Assembly (NCBI GenBank): GCA_024280775.1
Contig: JAJRPM010000002.1
Location: 241,804-305,803, forward strand
Direction: 5' to 3'
DNA: 64,000 bases
Source of the DNA: Candidatus Zixiibacteriota bacterium
GTDB taxonomy: Bacteria > Zixibacteria > MSB-5A5 > GN15 > JACZUZ01
Shown: in pieces, positions 1 through 7,961 of the stretch
Layout of the letters: each line of letters begins with the position of its first letter
How positions within the stretch are numbered: position 1 is the first letter of the stretch
Notes under the pieces: model-generated
Seen by the model: only the letters and a program-made list of their open reading frames with translations
The model's database searches: none
What the model was told of the DNA's origin: nothing
Position numbers and translations under genes: made by a program

Positions 1-1442
1 CAGCGAGGGTGTTTGAGACCGATTCGAATTATGTGGTTATCTCTACTCCAAATGTAATTGAGATTCAGGACAAACAAGACCCCGGGGCTTTGAGCTTGGT
101 TCCTCTGCGTGGCAACACTTATGGCTCTACATTGGCGAATTTCGCCGGCAGGCAAGTATTCGTGAGTCCGTCGAGCACATACGGCCTATTGGGTCTGTGG
201 ATGAATGTAACTGACTATCCAAAGGAGTTCGCAAGTTTCGATCATCCCGGGCCAATTCGGGCCTTGAATCTGGTTGATGGTTTTCTCTACACAGCAGGTG
301 ATGGCAATCAATTTGAAAAATACGACATAAACAGCGTTGATGGCCCAACTCTTATTGGCGCACGCGGTTTTCCCGCTGGGACCAGCGCGGCAACTTCTAT
401 TGGGAACAAAATGTATTTGGTGGATAATGTATCTGCCGTTCCGCAAGTCTGGGTGGCCACGATATTCCGTGACGCCTTGCCTTTTCCTAATGACGTTTAT
501 GGTGTTCCAGCCGGTATCGATGGGATTTCGATTCATCAGGATTTGAACGCCGGAGCGTTGATTTTGATGCGCTCGGGTAATAAATACTATGTAAACCGCG
601 CTGCGGCAGGAGAGCTGTTTGGCATCGGAACCACTTTGATGAATCTCGGTGTGGGGGTAACGGCAGCAACTGTGGAGCGCAGTCGAGTCTACCATTATTC
701 ATCGAAAAGCAAAAAGCTAACCCTCAGTAGACTTGATAGATTCCTAGGTTTGGAGGAGATATTTTCTAAGACTATGTCCGGACCGATTAACGAGATGCTG
801 ACCGTCAATAGTGGTTCATCACTGGTTCTTTTTTCCGCTAATCGCGCTCGCCTGTTGGTGATTAAGAATCTTTTCGAGCGTCCAAACGACACACTTAAGA
901 TCAGTGGTGATTTTCCGATTGTGGGAAATTACACTTCTGCGGTTGAGAAGGACGGATTGATTTTTGCTGTTGGCCCGAATTCCACTGGTATACTATCTTT
1001 GGCAAACAACACCATAACGGAACTATACCATGAATTCACAGGCGCAAAACTTGTAACGGCAGGCAGCGGGGTTTTCGCTACTTCTGACGGCTCTTCTATT
1101 AAGCTCTACGAATTTTTTCAAACTGATGTAAAAGATGGCGAAATTGAAATCAGACCTACCGATTTTCGATTGCTTGATAATTACCCGAATCCATTCAATG
1201 GCGAAACTCTGATACGATTCAGCGGCGCTCCGATTAAAAGCTCTGAGGCTCGTATTGTGGTGTATAATGTTCTAGGTCGTAAAGTACGTGAGTTGCCGCT
1301 GGTTTCTGCATCCGGTGATGTAGTTCGATGGGACGGACGCGACGAATACGGGAAGGGTGTGGCCTCGGGAATGTACTTCGCACGGCTAGTAACCCCGGAC
1401 TCGGGAAGACGTCGAGCAATCAAGATGATTTATCTGAAATAA
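1..1442 (+). CDS. Secreted protein with C-terminal type IX-like sorting domain (5' truncated by window edge)
   Basis: The reading frame is open to the first base of the window, so the gene starts upstream and only its last ~480 codons are seen. The body is a string of short beta-strand-like segments rich in G, N and V, consistent with a beta-propeller or beta-sandwich, but I recognise no catalytic motif. The last ~90 residues form the sorting domain of FCB secreted proteins: the hallmark NYPNPFNGET, then a VYNVLGRKVREL strand, a WDGRDEYGKGVASGMY stretch and a final basic strand ending IKMIYLK. Such domains (TIGR04183/FlgD-like Ig) direct export through a type IX-like system to the cell surface. 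Function of the passenger is unknown. Confidence 0.85.
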   Translation, partial: ARVFETDSNYVVISTPNVIEIQDKQDPGALSLVPLRGNTYGSTLANFAGRQVFVSPSSTYGLLGLWMNVTDYPKEFASFDHPGPIRALNLVDGFLYTAGDGNQFEKYDINSVDGPTLIGARGFPAGTSAATSIGNKMYLVDNVSAVPQVWVATIFRDALPFPNDVYGVPAGIDGISIHQDLNAGALILMRSGNKYYVNRAAAGELFGIGTTLMNLGVGVTAATVERSRVYHYSSKSKKLTLSRLDRFLGLEEIFSKTMSGPINEMLTVNSGSSLVLFSANRARLLVIKNLFERPNDTLKISGDFPIVGNYTSAVEKDGLIFAVGPNSTGILSLANNTITELYHEFTGAKLVTAGSGVFATSDGSSIKLYEFFQTDVKDGEIEIRPTDFRLLDNYPNPFNGETLIRFSGAPIKSSEARIVVYNVLGRKVRELPLVSASGDVVRWDGRDEYGKGVASGMYFARLVTPDSGRRRAIKMIYLK

Positions 1443-1608
1443 CCGAATAAATAACCTAATGGCTCAGTAGTCATTGATTTCAGATTATGCTTGACCTAAG
1501 CCTGTTTGCGCCATATTGATAGGTGTCGCATCTGTGTTTTTCGCCTTTTGCCAGGCGGCGAGCGAGATGAGCAATATCACAACTGACAAAAAATCACTGG
1601 TCAACAAA

Positions 1609-1641
1609 GTCTTAAAGAAGTGTCTTAAAGAAATGTCTTGA
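1609..1641 (+). repeat. 13-bp tandem repeat just upstream of a start codon
   Basis: GTCTTAAAGAAGT and GTCTTAAAGAAAT stand head to tail, followed by a partial third unit GTCTTGAGGG that merges into the ribosome binding site of the exported protein at 1652. A 24-codon ORF (ATG 1567, stop 1639) runs through it, but nothing else supports that ORF. Confidence 0.5.
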
Positions 1642-1651
1642 GGGAATAGAG

Positions 1652-2371
1652 ATGAAAAAGAGCGTTATCAGACGAGTAGTTTCTGTAGGAGTTTTGTTGG
1701 GTTTGGCGTTGGCGATTACTCCTCTTGGGCAGGACGCCAATGTGGAAGCCAAGCGCAAGAAAAAGCGGAAGGTTTATACCGGGACCTATGAGAATCACAT
1801 TTTCACTGACAAGAAATACGGTTTCCAGGTTGAGATTTCTGACGAGTGGAATATGAAGATGATGGCGAAGGGAAAGCCGGTTCGCTTTATCGCCGAAAAG
1901 AAAGAATATTCCATCCCTCCGGCTTTCATTGAAAACGAATACCTTACCACTTCACCGATGGTGAAAATATATGTGGATACTTCAAAGATGTCTGTCCGGG
2001 AGTTCGTGGATTCGCTGAAATCCAGGTCATTCTCATCGGACCAGAAAAAAGCGATTTTTAGATCCTTGAAAATCTTTGAGAGCAAGACAAAACGTCCGCT
2101 AGTTTCTCGCCTTAAGCTGAAAAGCGGTATCAAGGGCCTGCGGGTCAAGATTCTGCGTCGCTACAGATTGGATGTCCCTAGAGGAGTTGGACAGCTTTCT
2201 GATGTGGTAACTGATAATGTGCAGGGGGATTTGGCATTCTTCAAAACTCCCGATAATAAGCATATAGTGATTCTCAGCGGGATTTGTGAGTCACGTTTTT
2301 ATCGCAATGTCAACGAGCCGTTTTTTCAGGAGATATTCGACTCCTTCAAATTCATTGAAGAAGCCAAATAG
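1652..2371 (+). CDS. Exported protein of unknown function with basic segment after the signal peptide
   Basis: 239 residues. It starts at an ATG preceded by a purine-rich GAGGGAATAGAG ribosome site. Residues 1-32 form a signal peptide (KKSVIRR, then a hydrophobic VGVLLGLALAITPLG core), followed by an unusual lysine/arginine patch (EAKRKKKRK). The mature part has a YGFQVEISDEWNMKM motif, the look of PsbP/DUF1795-type alpha-beta domains in which a hydrophobic strand and Trp follow a surface-facing N-terminus, but the match is weak and no catalytic residues are evident. It is probably periplasmic. The preceding intergenic stretch carries a 13-bp tandem repeat next to the ribosome site. Confidence 0.8.
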   Translation: MKKSVIRRVVSVGVLLGLALAITPLGQDANVEAKRKKKRKVYTGTYENHIFTDKKYGFQVEISDEWNMKMMAKGKPVRFIAEKKEYSIPPAFIENEYLTTSPMVKIYVDTSKMSVREFVDSLKSRSFSSDQKKAIFRSLKIFESKTKRPLVSRLKLKSGIKGLRVKILRRYRLDVPRGVGQLSDVVTDNVQGDLAFFKTPDNKHIVILSGICESRFYRNVNEPFFQEIFDSFKFIEEAK

Positions 2372-2536
2372 GCGGGTAGTTTCGATATAGAGATGAATTG
2401 ACTAGGGCATTCAACAGGTTTACCTTATTGTTGCACAGAGCAAATACAGGGATATTGCCTGTGGTTGATTGGAAATCCGATAGGCTCAACAAACTGCTGG
2501 GTTAGTGAGTGACGAAAGCGTGTAGGTAATACGAAT

Positions 2537-2890
2537 ATGTGGGTAATTAGAGCGATTCTGACATTAGCGGCGATAATCATTATCGGCGGTTTTTTGGTAT
2601 ACAATGGACCACTCGATCAACGAGTGACTATAGATTTGTACTGGAAGCGCTATGAAGATGTTCGCCTCATAATTGTCCTGTTTTGGGGGTTTGTAGCAGG
2701 GATGGCCACATCAATGTTCTTGCTAATGGGAGCCTACATCAAGCAGCTTTCACAGCTTAGTTCAGCGAAGAAGACAATCAAGGGCCTAAGAGAAGAAGTT
2801 GCGGCTCTACGTAATCGTCCGATTGAGGAGCCGCACGATTTATTCGGTGAAGGCCAGACGCAAGAATCTCCAAAGGTGGAAGCGCAGTAG
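2537..2890 (+). CDS. lapA: LapA-like inner-membrane protein (DUF1049)
   Basis: 117 residues with two predicted membrane helices (about residues 5-22 and 43-66), then a short coiled coil (KKTIKGLREEVAALRN) and an acidic tail on the cytoplasmic side. This is the LapA/DUF1049 architecture. In E. coli, LapA partners LapB to couple LPS synthesis to LpxC turnover by FtsH. The identification is strengthened by the next gene, a LapB-like TPR protein that starts 2 bp after this stop codon, as in the gamma-proteobacterial lapAB operon. This supports an LPS-containing outer membrane. Confidence 0.8.
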   Translation: MWVIRAILTLAAIIIIGGFLVYNGPLDQRVTIDLYWKRYEDVRLIIVLFWGFVAGMATSMFLLMGAYIKQLSQLSSAKKTIKGLREEVAALRNRPIEEPHDLFGEGQTQESPKVEAQ

Positions 2891-2892
2891 CT

Positions 2893-3963
2893 ATGGATAA
2901 CATCATTCTATTCCTATTCGCACTGATTCCAGCTTCGCTGATTGTGTATTTCGTTTATGAGCGAATTCGCGGCGGGGCTAATGCTGTTGATCAAAAGACC
3001 TATGTTGAGGCTTTGCGCGCTTTGTTGAACGACGATGACCGCACTGCTTTCGCGAAATTACGGCAGGTGGTTTCAGTTGATACTTCAAATGTCGACGCCT
3101 ATCTTCTTATAGGAAACATATTTAGAAGAAACGGCAAGCCGGAGCGCGCTTTGCAGATTCATCAGGATTTGAGCGTTCGTCACGACCTGAATCCTCAGCA
3201 GAGGGCTGATGTATATCGGGCTATTACCTCAGATTATCTCGAAACCGGCGACCACTCAGCCGCGGCGCGTTCATTACAGCAGTTCAATGAAGGCAATGAT
3301 AATAGCGCCTGGGGGCTTGAGACTTTGCTGGCAATTCAGGAGAAGACAGCCCAGTGGGACAATGCGCTGGCGACTGCCGAGAAGTTATTAAAGGTTCGGG
3401 GGGATATGTCGCGCAAGCCTTTGGCCCACTACAAGGTTATGATAGGTCAGTCGCTAGCTGATGAAGAGCAATACCATCAGGCGCGGCTGGTTTTCAAAGA
3501 GGCTTTGGCTCTGGACGATACTTGCGCGGATGCATATATCAAGATCGGTGATACATATATGACCGAAGGCCGGGTTGAGGATGCAATTGGCATTTGGAAG
3601 AGAATGGTTTCCAATGTGCCGGAAAAATCTGGTCCTACTTTAGACCGGCTGGAGAAGGCGCTCTTTGAGGTGGGCAAATTTGGCGAAATCGAAGATATTT
3701 GCCGTATGGTGATTCGATTGGACCCGGGAGCATTGGAAGCGCGCTTGAAACTCGCAGCGTACTTTACCAAAAAATCCGACTTTGAATCCGCCGAAGAACA
3801 GCTTATTCAGGCGCTGGAGAATAACCGCGATTCCTATTTGCCTGCTTTGGAGTTAGCGCGCTTGTATTTGAAGAGCAAAAAGGAAGACAAGATTCATAAT
3901 CTTATTGGCATGATTGAGCGCAAGGAAAGACAAGAGCGGGAAGAGGTAGTTACCTCTCGCTGA
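2893..3963 (+). CDS. lapB: LapB/YciM-like membrane-anchored TPR protein, lacking the rubredoxin-type domain
   Basis: 356 residues: an N-terminal anchor helix (about 4-20), then TPR repeats over most of the length, including the LapB-like segment GNIFRRNGKPERALQIHQDL. In E. coli LapB the TPR array ends in a rubredoxin-like metal-binding domain with paired CxxC motifs. Here the protein ends in a charged RKERQEREEV tail with only two isolated cysteines, so that domain is absent. The gene is translationally close to lapA (2-bp gap) and is followed 8 bp later by another open frame. Role by homology: scaffold between LPS assembly proteins and quality control. The missing metal domain may mean a different partner. 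Confidence 0.78.
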   Translation: MDNIILFLFALIPASLIVYFVYERIRGGANAVDQKTYVEALRALLNDDDRTAFAKLRQVVSVDTSNVDAYLLIGNIFRRNGKPERALQIHQDLSVRHDLNPQQRADVYRAITSDYLETGDHSAAARSLQQFNEGNDNSAWGLETLLAIQEKTAQWDNALATAEKLLKVRGDMSRKPLAHYKVMIGQSLADEEQYHQARLVFKEALALDDTCADAYIKIGDTYMTEGRVEDAIGIWKRMVSNVPEKSGPTLDRLEKALFEVGKFGEIEDICRMVIRLDPGALEARLKLAAYFTKKSDFESAEEQLIQALENNRDSYLPALELARLYLKSKKEDKIHNLIGMIERKERQEREEVVTSR

Positions 3964-4034
3964 TAGATGACATGACATTTGATAATAACAATCAATTGCC
4001 GAGCGCTGTATGTACAACGCGCGAGGGATTGCTG

Positions 4035-4061
4035 TGTCCTTCATGTCCTTCATGTCCTTCA
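4035..4061 (+). repeat. Three perfect 9-bp direct repeats (TGTCCTTCA)
   Basis: Three exact head-to-tail copies of TGTCCTTCA, in the stretch between lapB and the signal peptide of the SPOR protein. In the open frame they would encode the odd C-P-S repeat, which argues that this part is not normally translated. Confidence 0.6.
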
Positions 4062-4082
4062 CGATACCGTGAGAGGACTTTT

Positions 4083-5153
4083 TTGTATTCGCATACTTTT
4101 TCGACAATTAGCATGGTCGCCCTATTTGCGATACTATTTTCTCTTACGGTATGTGTTGGTGTTTCATCGGCGGCGACCCGCGCTGAGAAGATTCGTGATA
4201 TCGAAGCTTTGATTGACAGAGGAGAGGCCTCCGAAGCCGCGAAGAGGCTTTCAGAATTAGCCTCGGCTAGCTCTCGTTCTCCCCAGGAACTAATAGCGCT
4301 GGCGCGTTTGGAGCCTAATGGTAGTATCGGAGTCGGGTTCCTCAAAGCGGCGCTTGCCGGTGTAGAGTATCCTCGTCAGCGAGAGAAGATATACCTGAGC
4401 CTCGCTCGTTATTCTCAGGCCCTGGGGAATCTGAGAGAGCTAAGGGCGACACTTAGCGCTCACAAGCGAGAATTTGCTCGCAGTGAGTTTCGTGATGATT
4501 TCACGAAGCTGGATGTATTCTTAGCTGAACGTGAGGGGAATTTCAAGCGCGCTAGGTCGATTTGTCGTGAGGCTATGCGCGGTTCTTCGAGTTCGGATAT
4601 GCGTGACTGGGCGCGTTTGGCGTTGGCGCGGTTTGAAATGCGCGATAAGTCTACCCACAAGAAAGGCCGGAAGAAGGCTTTCAATGTTTCTACTTCGCAG
4701 AAAAGCTCTATGGCTCCAGTGGCTCTATATTTGCTGGCCGAGGATGACACCCGCGGTGGCTCAGGTAGAAGCGGCAATAGTTATGATCAGGCGGCGTTGG
4801 ACTTCAATATCCTGCGCGAGGCATATCCGCATGCGATTGGCTCATTCGATTTGATTGAGATTATTTCGGGCATTAACTCGCTGGGCGACAAGGGTGAGGC
4901 CGAGAAGCTGATTGGCTCTTACTATAGCATTCAAGTTGGAGTCTTTACCGCCAAAGACAATGCCAATCGTCAGAAGAAACAGTTCAAAAACTATGGCGAG
5001 CCGGTGGAGATTGCTCGAAAGACTATCTCGGGGAAACGCTATTATGCGGTATATGTAGGGCGTTTTGCATCCGCTGATGCGGCCGCGTCATTCAAAAGAA
5101 CTCTCGAACGCTCAGAAAAAGAGCTCTTCAACATCGCCTTGCGTCAGAAGTAA
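4083..5153 (+). CDS. Exported TPR-like protein with C-terminal SPOR domain
   Basis: The mature protein has helical repeats (IEALIDRGEASEAAKRL and similar) and a C-terminal SPOR fold at about nt 4921-5150 (YYSIQVGVFTAKDNANR ... YYAVYVGRF). SPOR domains bind denuded septal peptidoglycan, so a periplasmic cell-wall role is likely. Start choice: the frame is open back to an ATG at 3972, but that would place a Cys-Pro-rich stretch before the hydrophobic core. A TTG at 4083 sits 5 nt after GAGAGGA and an ATG at 4113 directly precedes the signal core VALFAILFSLTVCVGVSSA; I favour 4083. It follows lapA-lapB in the same direction and may be cotranscribed. Confidence 0.8.
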   Translation: MYSHTFSTISMVALFAILFSLTVCVGVSSAATRAEKIRDIEALIDRGEASEAAKRLSELASASSRSPQELIALARLEPNGSIGVGFLKAALAGVEYPRQREKIYLSLARYSQALGNLRELRATLSAHKREFARSEFRDDFTKLDVFLAEREGNFKRARSICREAMRGSSSSDMRDWARLALARFEMRDKSTHKKGRKKAFNVSTSQKSSMAPVALYLLAEDDTRGGSGRSGNSYDQAALDFNILREAYPHAIGSFDLIEIISGINSLGDKGEAEKLIGSYYSIQVGVFTAKDNANRQKKQFKNYGEPVEIARKTISGKRYYAVYVGRFASADAAASFKRTLERSEKELFNIALRQK

Positions 5154-5179
5154 TCTCGCAATAGATTCCACCTAGCTTC

Positions 5180-5218
5180 AGCCAAACGAGATTCTCGGAA
5201 TGAGAGCCTCGCTTGGCT
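5180..5218 (+). terminator. Long hairpin between the SPOR gene and mutS
   Basis: AGCCAAACGAG pairs with CTCGCTTGGCT with one mismatch, and an inner TCTC/GAGA extends the stem. No T-run follows, so it could be a weak terminator, an mRNA-stabilising hairpin or a leader element of mutS (ATG at 5286). Confidence 0.4.
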
Positions 5219-5285
5219 TACGAATGTAATAGATTAGCTGTAAATGGTTTCGAATATCTACTCTGGTTAAGTCCAGCTGGAAAAT

Positions 5286-7961
5286 ATGCATAATACCGCA
5301 ACTGAGAATATAGAATCCTCTCGATTAGCTAAGCCCGCCAAGACGGTCAAGCCAGTTAAGCCATCGGGGAAAATCACTCCTTTGATGCGTCAATACAACG
5401 CTTTCAAAGAGCGTTATCCCGATAAGATAGTTTTCTTCCGCATGGGAGATTTCTATGAGATGTTCGGAGATGACGCAGTTAAAGCGGCGCCGATTTTGGG
5501 GATTGCGCTGACCACTCGTGGCGGCGCCGGGGCTGATGCAATAGCTCTAGCGGGAGTTCCGTATCATGCCGCAGAAAAGTATCTCAGCAAGTTGGTGCTC
5601 GCTGGAGAAAAGGTTGTGATTGTTGAGCAGGTGGAGGACCCCAAGGAAGCCAAGGGGATTGTCAAACGTGATGTAGTTGAGATTCTCACACCGGCGACTG
5701 CAACCTTCGAGAATGAAATCAGCGCCAATGCGCCTACCTATCTGAGCGCCTTGTGTCCTGGCGCCAATGGCGCTATCGGCTTGGCCTATCTGGATTTGTC
5801 GACTGCGGAGTTTTGTGTTATTGACGCCGATGTTCATCAGATCGCTGAGCGCTATGCGGCGCTTGCTCCTCGTGAGACTTTGATTCCTGAATCGAAACGC
5901 GAGGCTCTGGAACTGATTCTCGAGGCAACCGCAACTTCCAAAGGGCAAAGTGTTACTGATGACTATCAATTCGATATTTCTGTAGCCGCTGAAGAATTGA
6001 GACGTTTCTTCAAAGTTAACTCACTAAGCGGATTCGGGCTGGAGGAAGACTCAGCCTCGACCGGCGCCGCCGGAGCTATTCTGCGCTATTTGGCAGATAA
6101 TCATCGCACTACGCTCAATCACATCACCCGAATCTCACAAGTCAGCGCAGAGTCATTCATGCGCCTTGATTATTCCTCTGCGCGTAATCTTGAATTGGTC
6201 GCCGCGCTTACCGGAGACGACCATAGCGCAACTTTGTTAGGCGCGGTGAATCTTACTCGTACTTCCGCGGGTGAACGCCGTTTGCGCCGTAACCTTCTGG
6301 CGCCATTCTCGCAAGTCAAAGAAATTAGCAAAAGACAAGAGGCGGTGACAGAGTGTCTCAGCAATAGCTCTCTTCGTGGTGAATTACGTGAGAGCTTGCG
6401 CAAGCTACCTGACTTACCTCGTTTGGCCGGACGACTGGGAGTCAAGAGGATTTCTCCGAGGCAGACATTAGCCTTAGCTGAAGGCCTGACAGTTGGTTGT
6501 GAAATTGTTCGTCAATTGGGTAATGTCAAATCCGAATTGCTTAAGAGCGCTGGCAAAACGTACCCGCAAAAGTTATCGGCGGTTTCTGAGAGTGTCACCA
6601 CGCGTTTAGTTGAATCACCGCCCCTGCTTAGTAGCGGCGGCGGGATTTTCCGTGCGGGCGCATCGTCAGAGCTGGATGGGCTAAAGGCCTCTATCGCAGA
6701 TGCAAAGTCGTATATGTCGGGTTTGCAAACCAAGGAGCGTGAGCTTACTGGCATACCTTCATTGAAACTGGGCTTCAATAAAGTCTTTGGTTACTACCTT
6801 GAAGTGACACATTTGCATCGCGAGAAGATTCCAGAGCGCTATATACGCAAACAAACGTTGGTAAGCGCCGAGCGCTATATCACCGAAGAGATGAAGCGCC
6901 ATGAGAGTATCATACTCGCCGCTGAAGAGAAGATATTCAAACTTGAACGTGAGTTATTCGAGAAATTGCTTGAGGAGTTGACGGTTCATATAGCCGACAT
7001 GCAACTCGCCGGTGAGATTCTTGCTGAAATAGATGTGGTTTCTTCATTAGCTGAACTGGCGGTGGAGAGGGATTACATTTGCCCGACGATTACCGAGGAG
7101 CAGGAAATACTAGTCACTGATGGACGCCATCCGGTGATAGAGCATATCCTGCCCAAAGGCGCTTTTGTGCCGAATGACGTAGCGCTTGCGCCCGATGATA
7201 CCGCAGTGATGATACTGACCGGGCCGAACATGGCGGGTAAGTCCACTTACTTGCGTCAGATTGGTCACATTGTGGTTTTGGCTCAAATCGGTTCTTATGT
7301 CCCGGCGAAAGCCGCTACCATTGGCGTATGTGACAGGATATTCACGCGCGTTGGCGCAGTGGATAATCTTACTCGCGGGCAGTCAACATTCATGGTCGAG
7401 ATGCTTGAAACTGCCAATATCCTCAACAACGCCACCGAACGCTCGCTAGTGTTACTTGATGAAGTCGGGCGCGGCACTTCTACATTTGATGGCCTTTCAA
7501 TCGCCTGGGCGCTGGCGGAGGATTTGCATAATCGCATCAAGGCCAGAACGGTTTTTGCAACTCATTATCATGAGCTAACATCACTTGCGCAGAGGCTTGA
7601 GGCGGTTAAGAACTATCAGGTTGCGGTTAAGCGCTGGCAGGGTGAAGTGATATTCCTGCATAAGATTATTCCAGGCGGTTGTGATGATTCCTATGGGATA
7701 GAAGTTGCGAGACTAGCGGGTATGCCGAAACAGGTGTTGGCCCGCGCCGCAGAAATCCTGCGTGGCTTAGAAGCCGGGAAGAGTTCTAGCTCTGTGAGTA
7801 TTGTTCAGGAGGCTGAACGTCCGGCGCAAACTTCGCTATTTGATGTTGCAGCGCCTTCGGAGGTTGAGCGACGTTTGGCCAAAACAGATATTGATTCGCT
7901 TACTCCATTGCAGGCGCTATTGCTATTGTCTGAATTGAAGGAATCATTACCAGATGAGTAG
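5286..7961 (+). CDS. mutS: DNA mismatch repair protein MutS
   Basis: 891 residues, normal for bacterial MutS1. The mismatch-recognition domain carries the Phe-x-Glu motif (GDFYEMF, F56/E58). The connector, lever and clamp domains follow, and the ABC-type ATPase has Walker A GPNMAGKST (from residue ~646), signature LTRGQSTFMVEM, Walker B LVLLDEVGRGTSTFDG and the ATHYHELT histidine. The C-terminal helix-turn-helix for dimerisation is present. The N-terminus has a ~30-residue lysine/proline-rich extension before the usual start region. MutS binds mismatches and recruits MutL, whose gene overlaps its 3' end by 8 bp, so the two are co-translated. Confidence 0.98.
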   Translation: MHNTATENIESSRLAKPAKTVKPVKPSGKITPLMRQYNAFKERYPDKIVFFRMGDFYEMFGDDAVKAAPILGIALTTRGGAGADAIALAGVPYHAAEKYLSKLVLAGEKVVIVEQVEDPKEAKGIVKRDVVEILTPATATFENEISANAPTYLSALCPGANGAIGLAYLDLSTAEFCVIDADVHQIAERYAALAPRETLIPESKREALELILEATATSKGQSVTDDYQFDISVAAEELRRFFKVNSLSGFGLEEDSASTGAAGAILRYLADNHRTTLNHITRISQVSAESFMRLDYSSARNLELVAALTGDDHSATLLGAVNLTRTSAGERRLRRNLLAPFSQVKEISKRQEAVTECLSNSSLRGELRESLRKLPDLPRLAGRLGVKRISPRQTLALAEGLTVGCEIVRQLGNVKSELLKSAGKTYPQKLSAVSESVTTRLVESPPLLSSGGGIFRAGASSELDGLKASIADAKSYMSGLQTKERELTGIPSLKLGFNKVFGYYLEVTHLHREKIPERYIRKQTLVSAERYITEEMKRHESIILAAEEKIFKLERELFEKLLEELTVHIADMQLAGEILAEIDVVSSLAELAVERDYICPTITEEQEILVTDGRHPVIEHILPKGAFVPNDVALAPDDTAVMILTGPNMAGKSTYLRQIGHIVVLAQIGSYVPAKAATIGVCDRIFTRVGAVDNLTRGQSTFMVEMLETANILNNATERSLVLLDEVGRGTSTFDGLSIAWALAEDLHNRIKARTVFATHYHELTSLAQRLEAVKNYQVAVKRWQGEVIFLHKIIPGGCDDSYGIEVARLAGMPKQVLARAAEILRGLEAGKSSSSVSIVQEAERPAQTSLFDVAAPSEVERRLAKTDIDSLTPLQALLLLSELKESLPDE

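Noticed and set aside
186..695. 169-codon antisense frame opposite the first gene
   Set aside because: Entirely inside a gene with a clear sorting domain; composition (Cys/His/Arg-rich) is that of an antisense shadow.
1567..1641. 24-codon ORF ending just before the exported protein gene
   Set aside because: No ribosome site and it is mostly the 13-bp repeat read as codons.
4035..4061. Possible CRISPR or att repeat
   Set aside because: Only three contiguous 9-bp copies without spacers.
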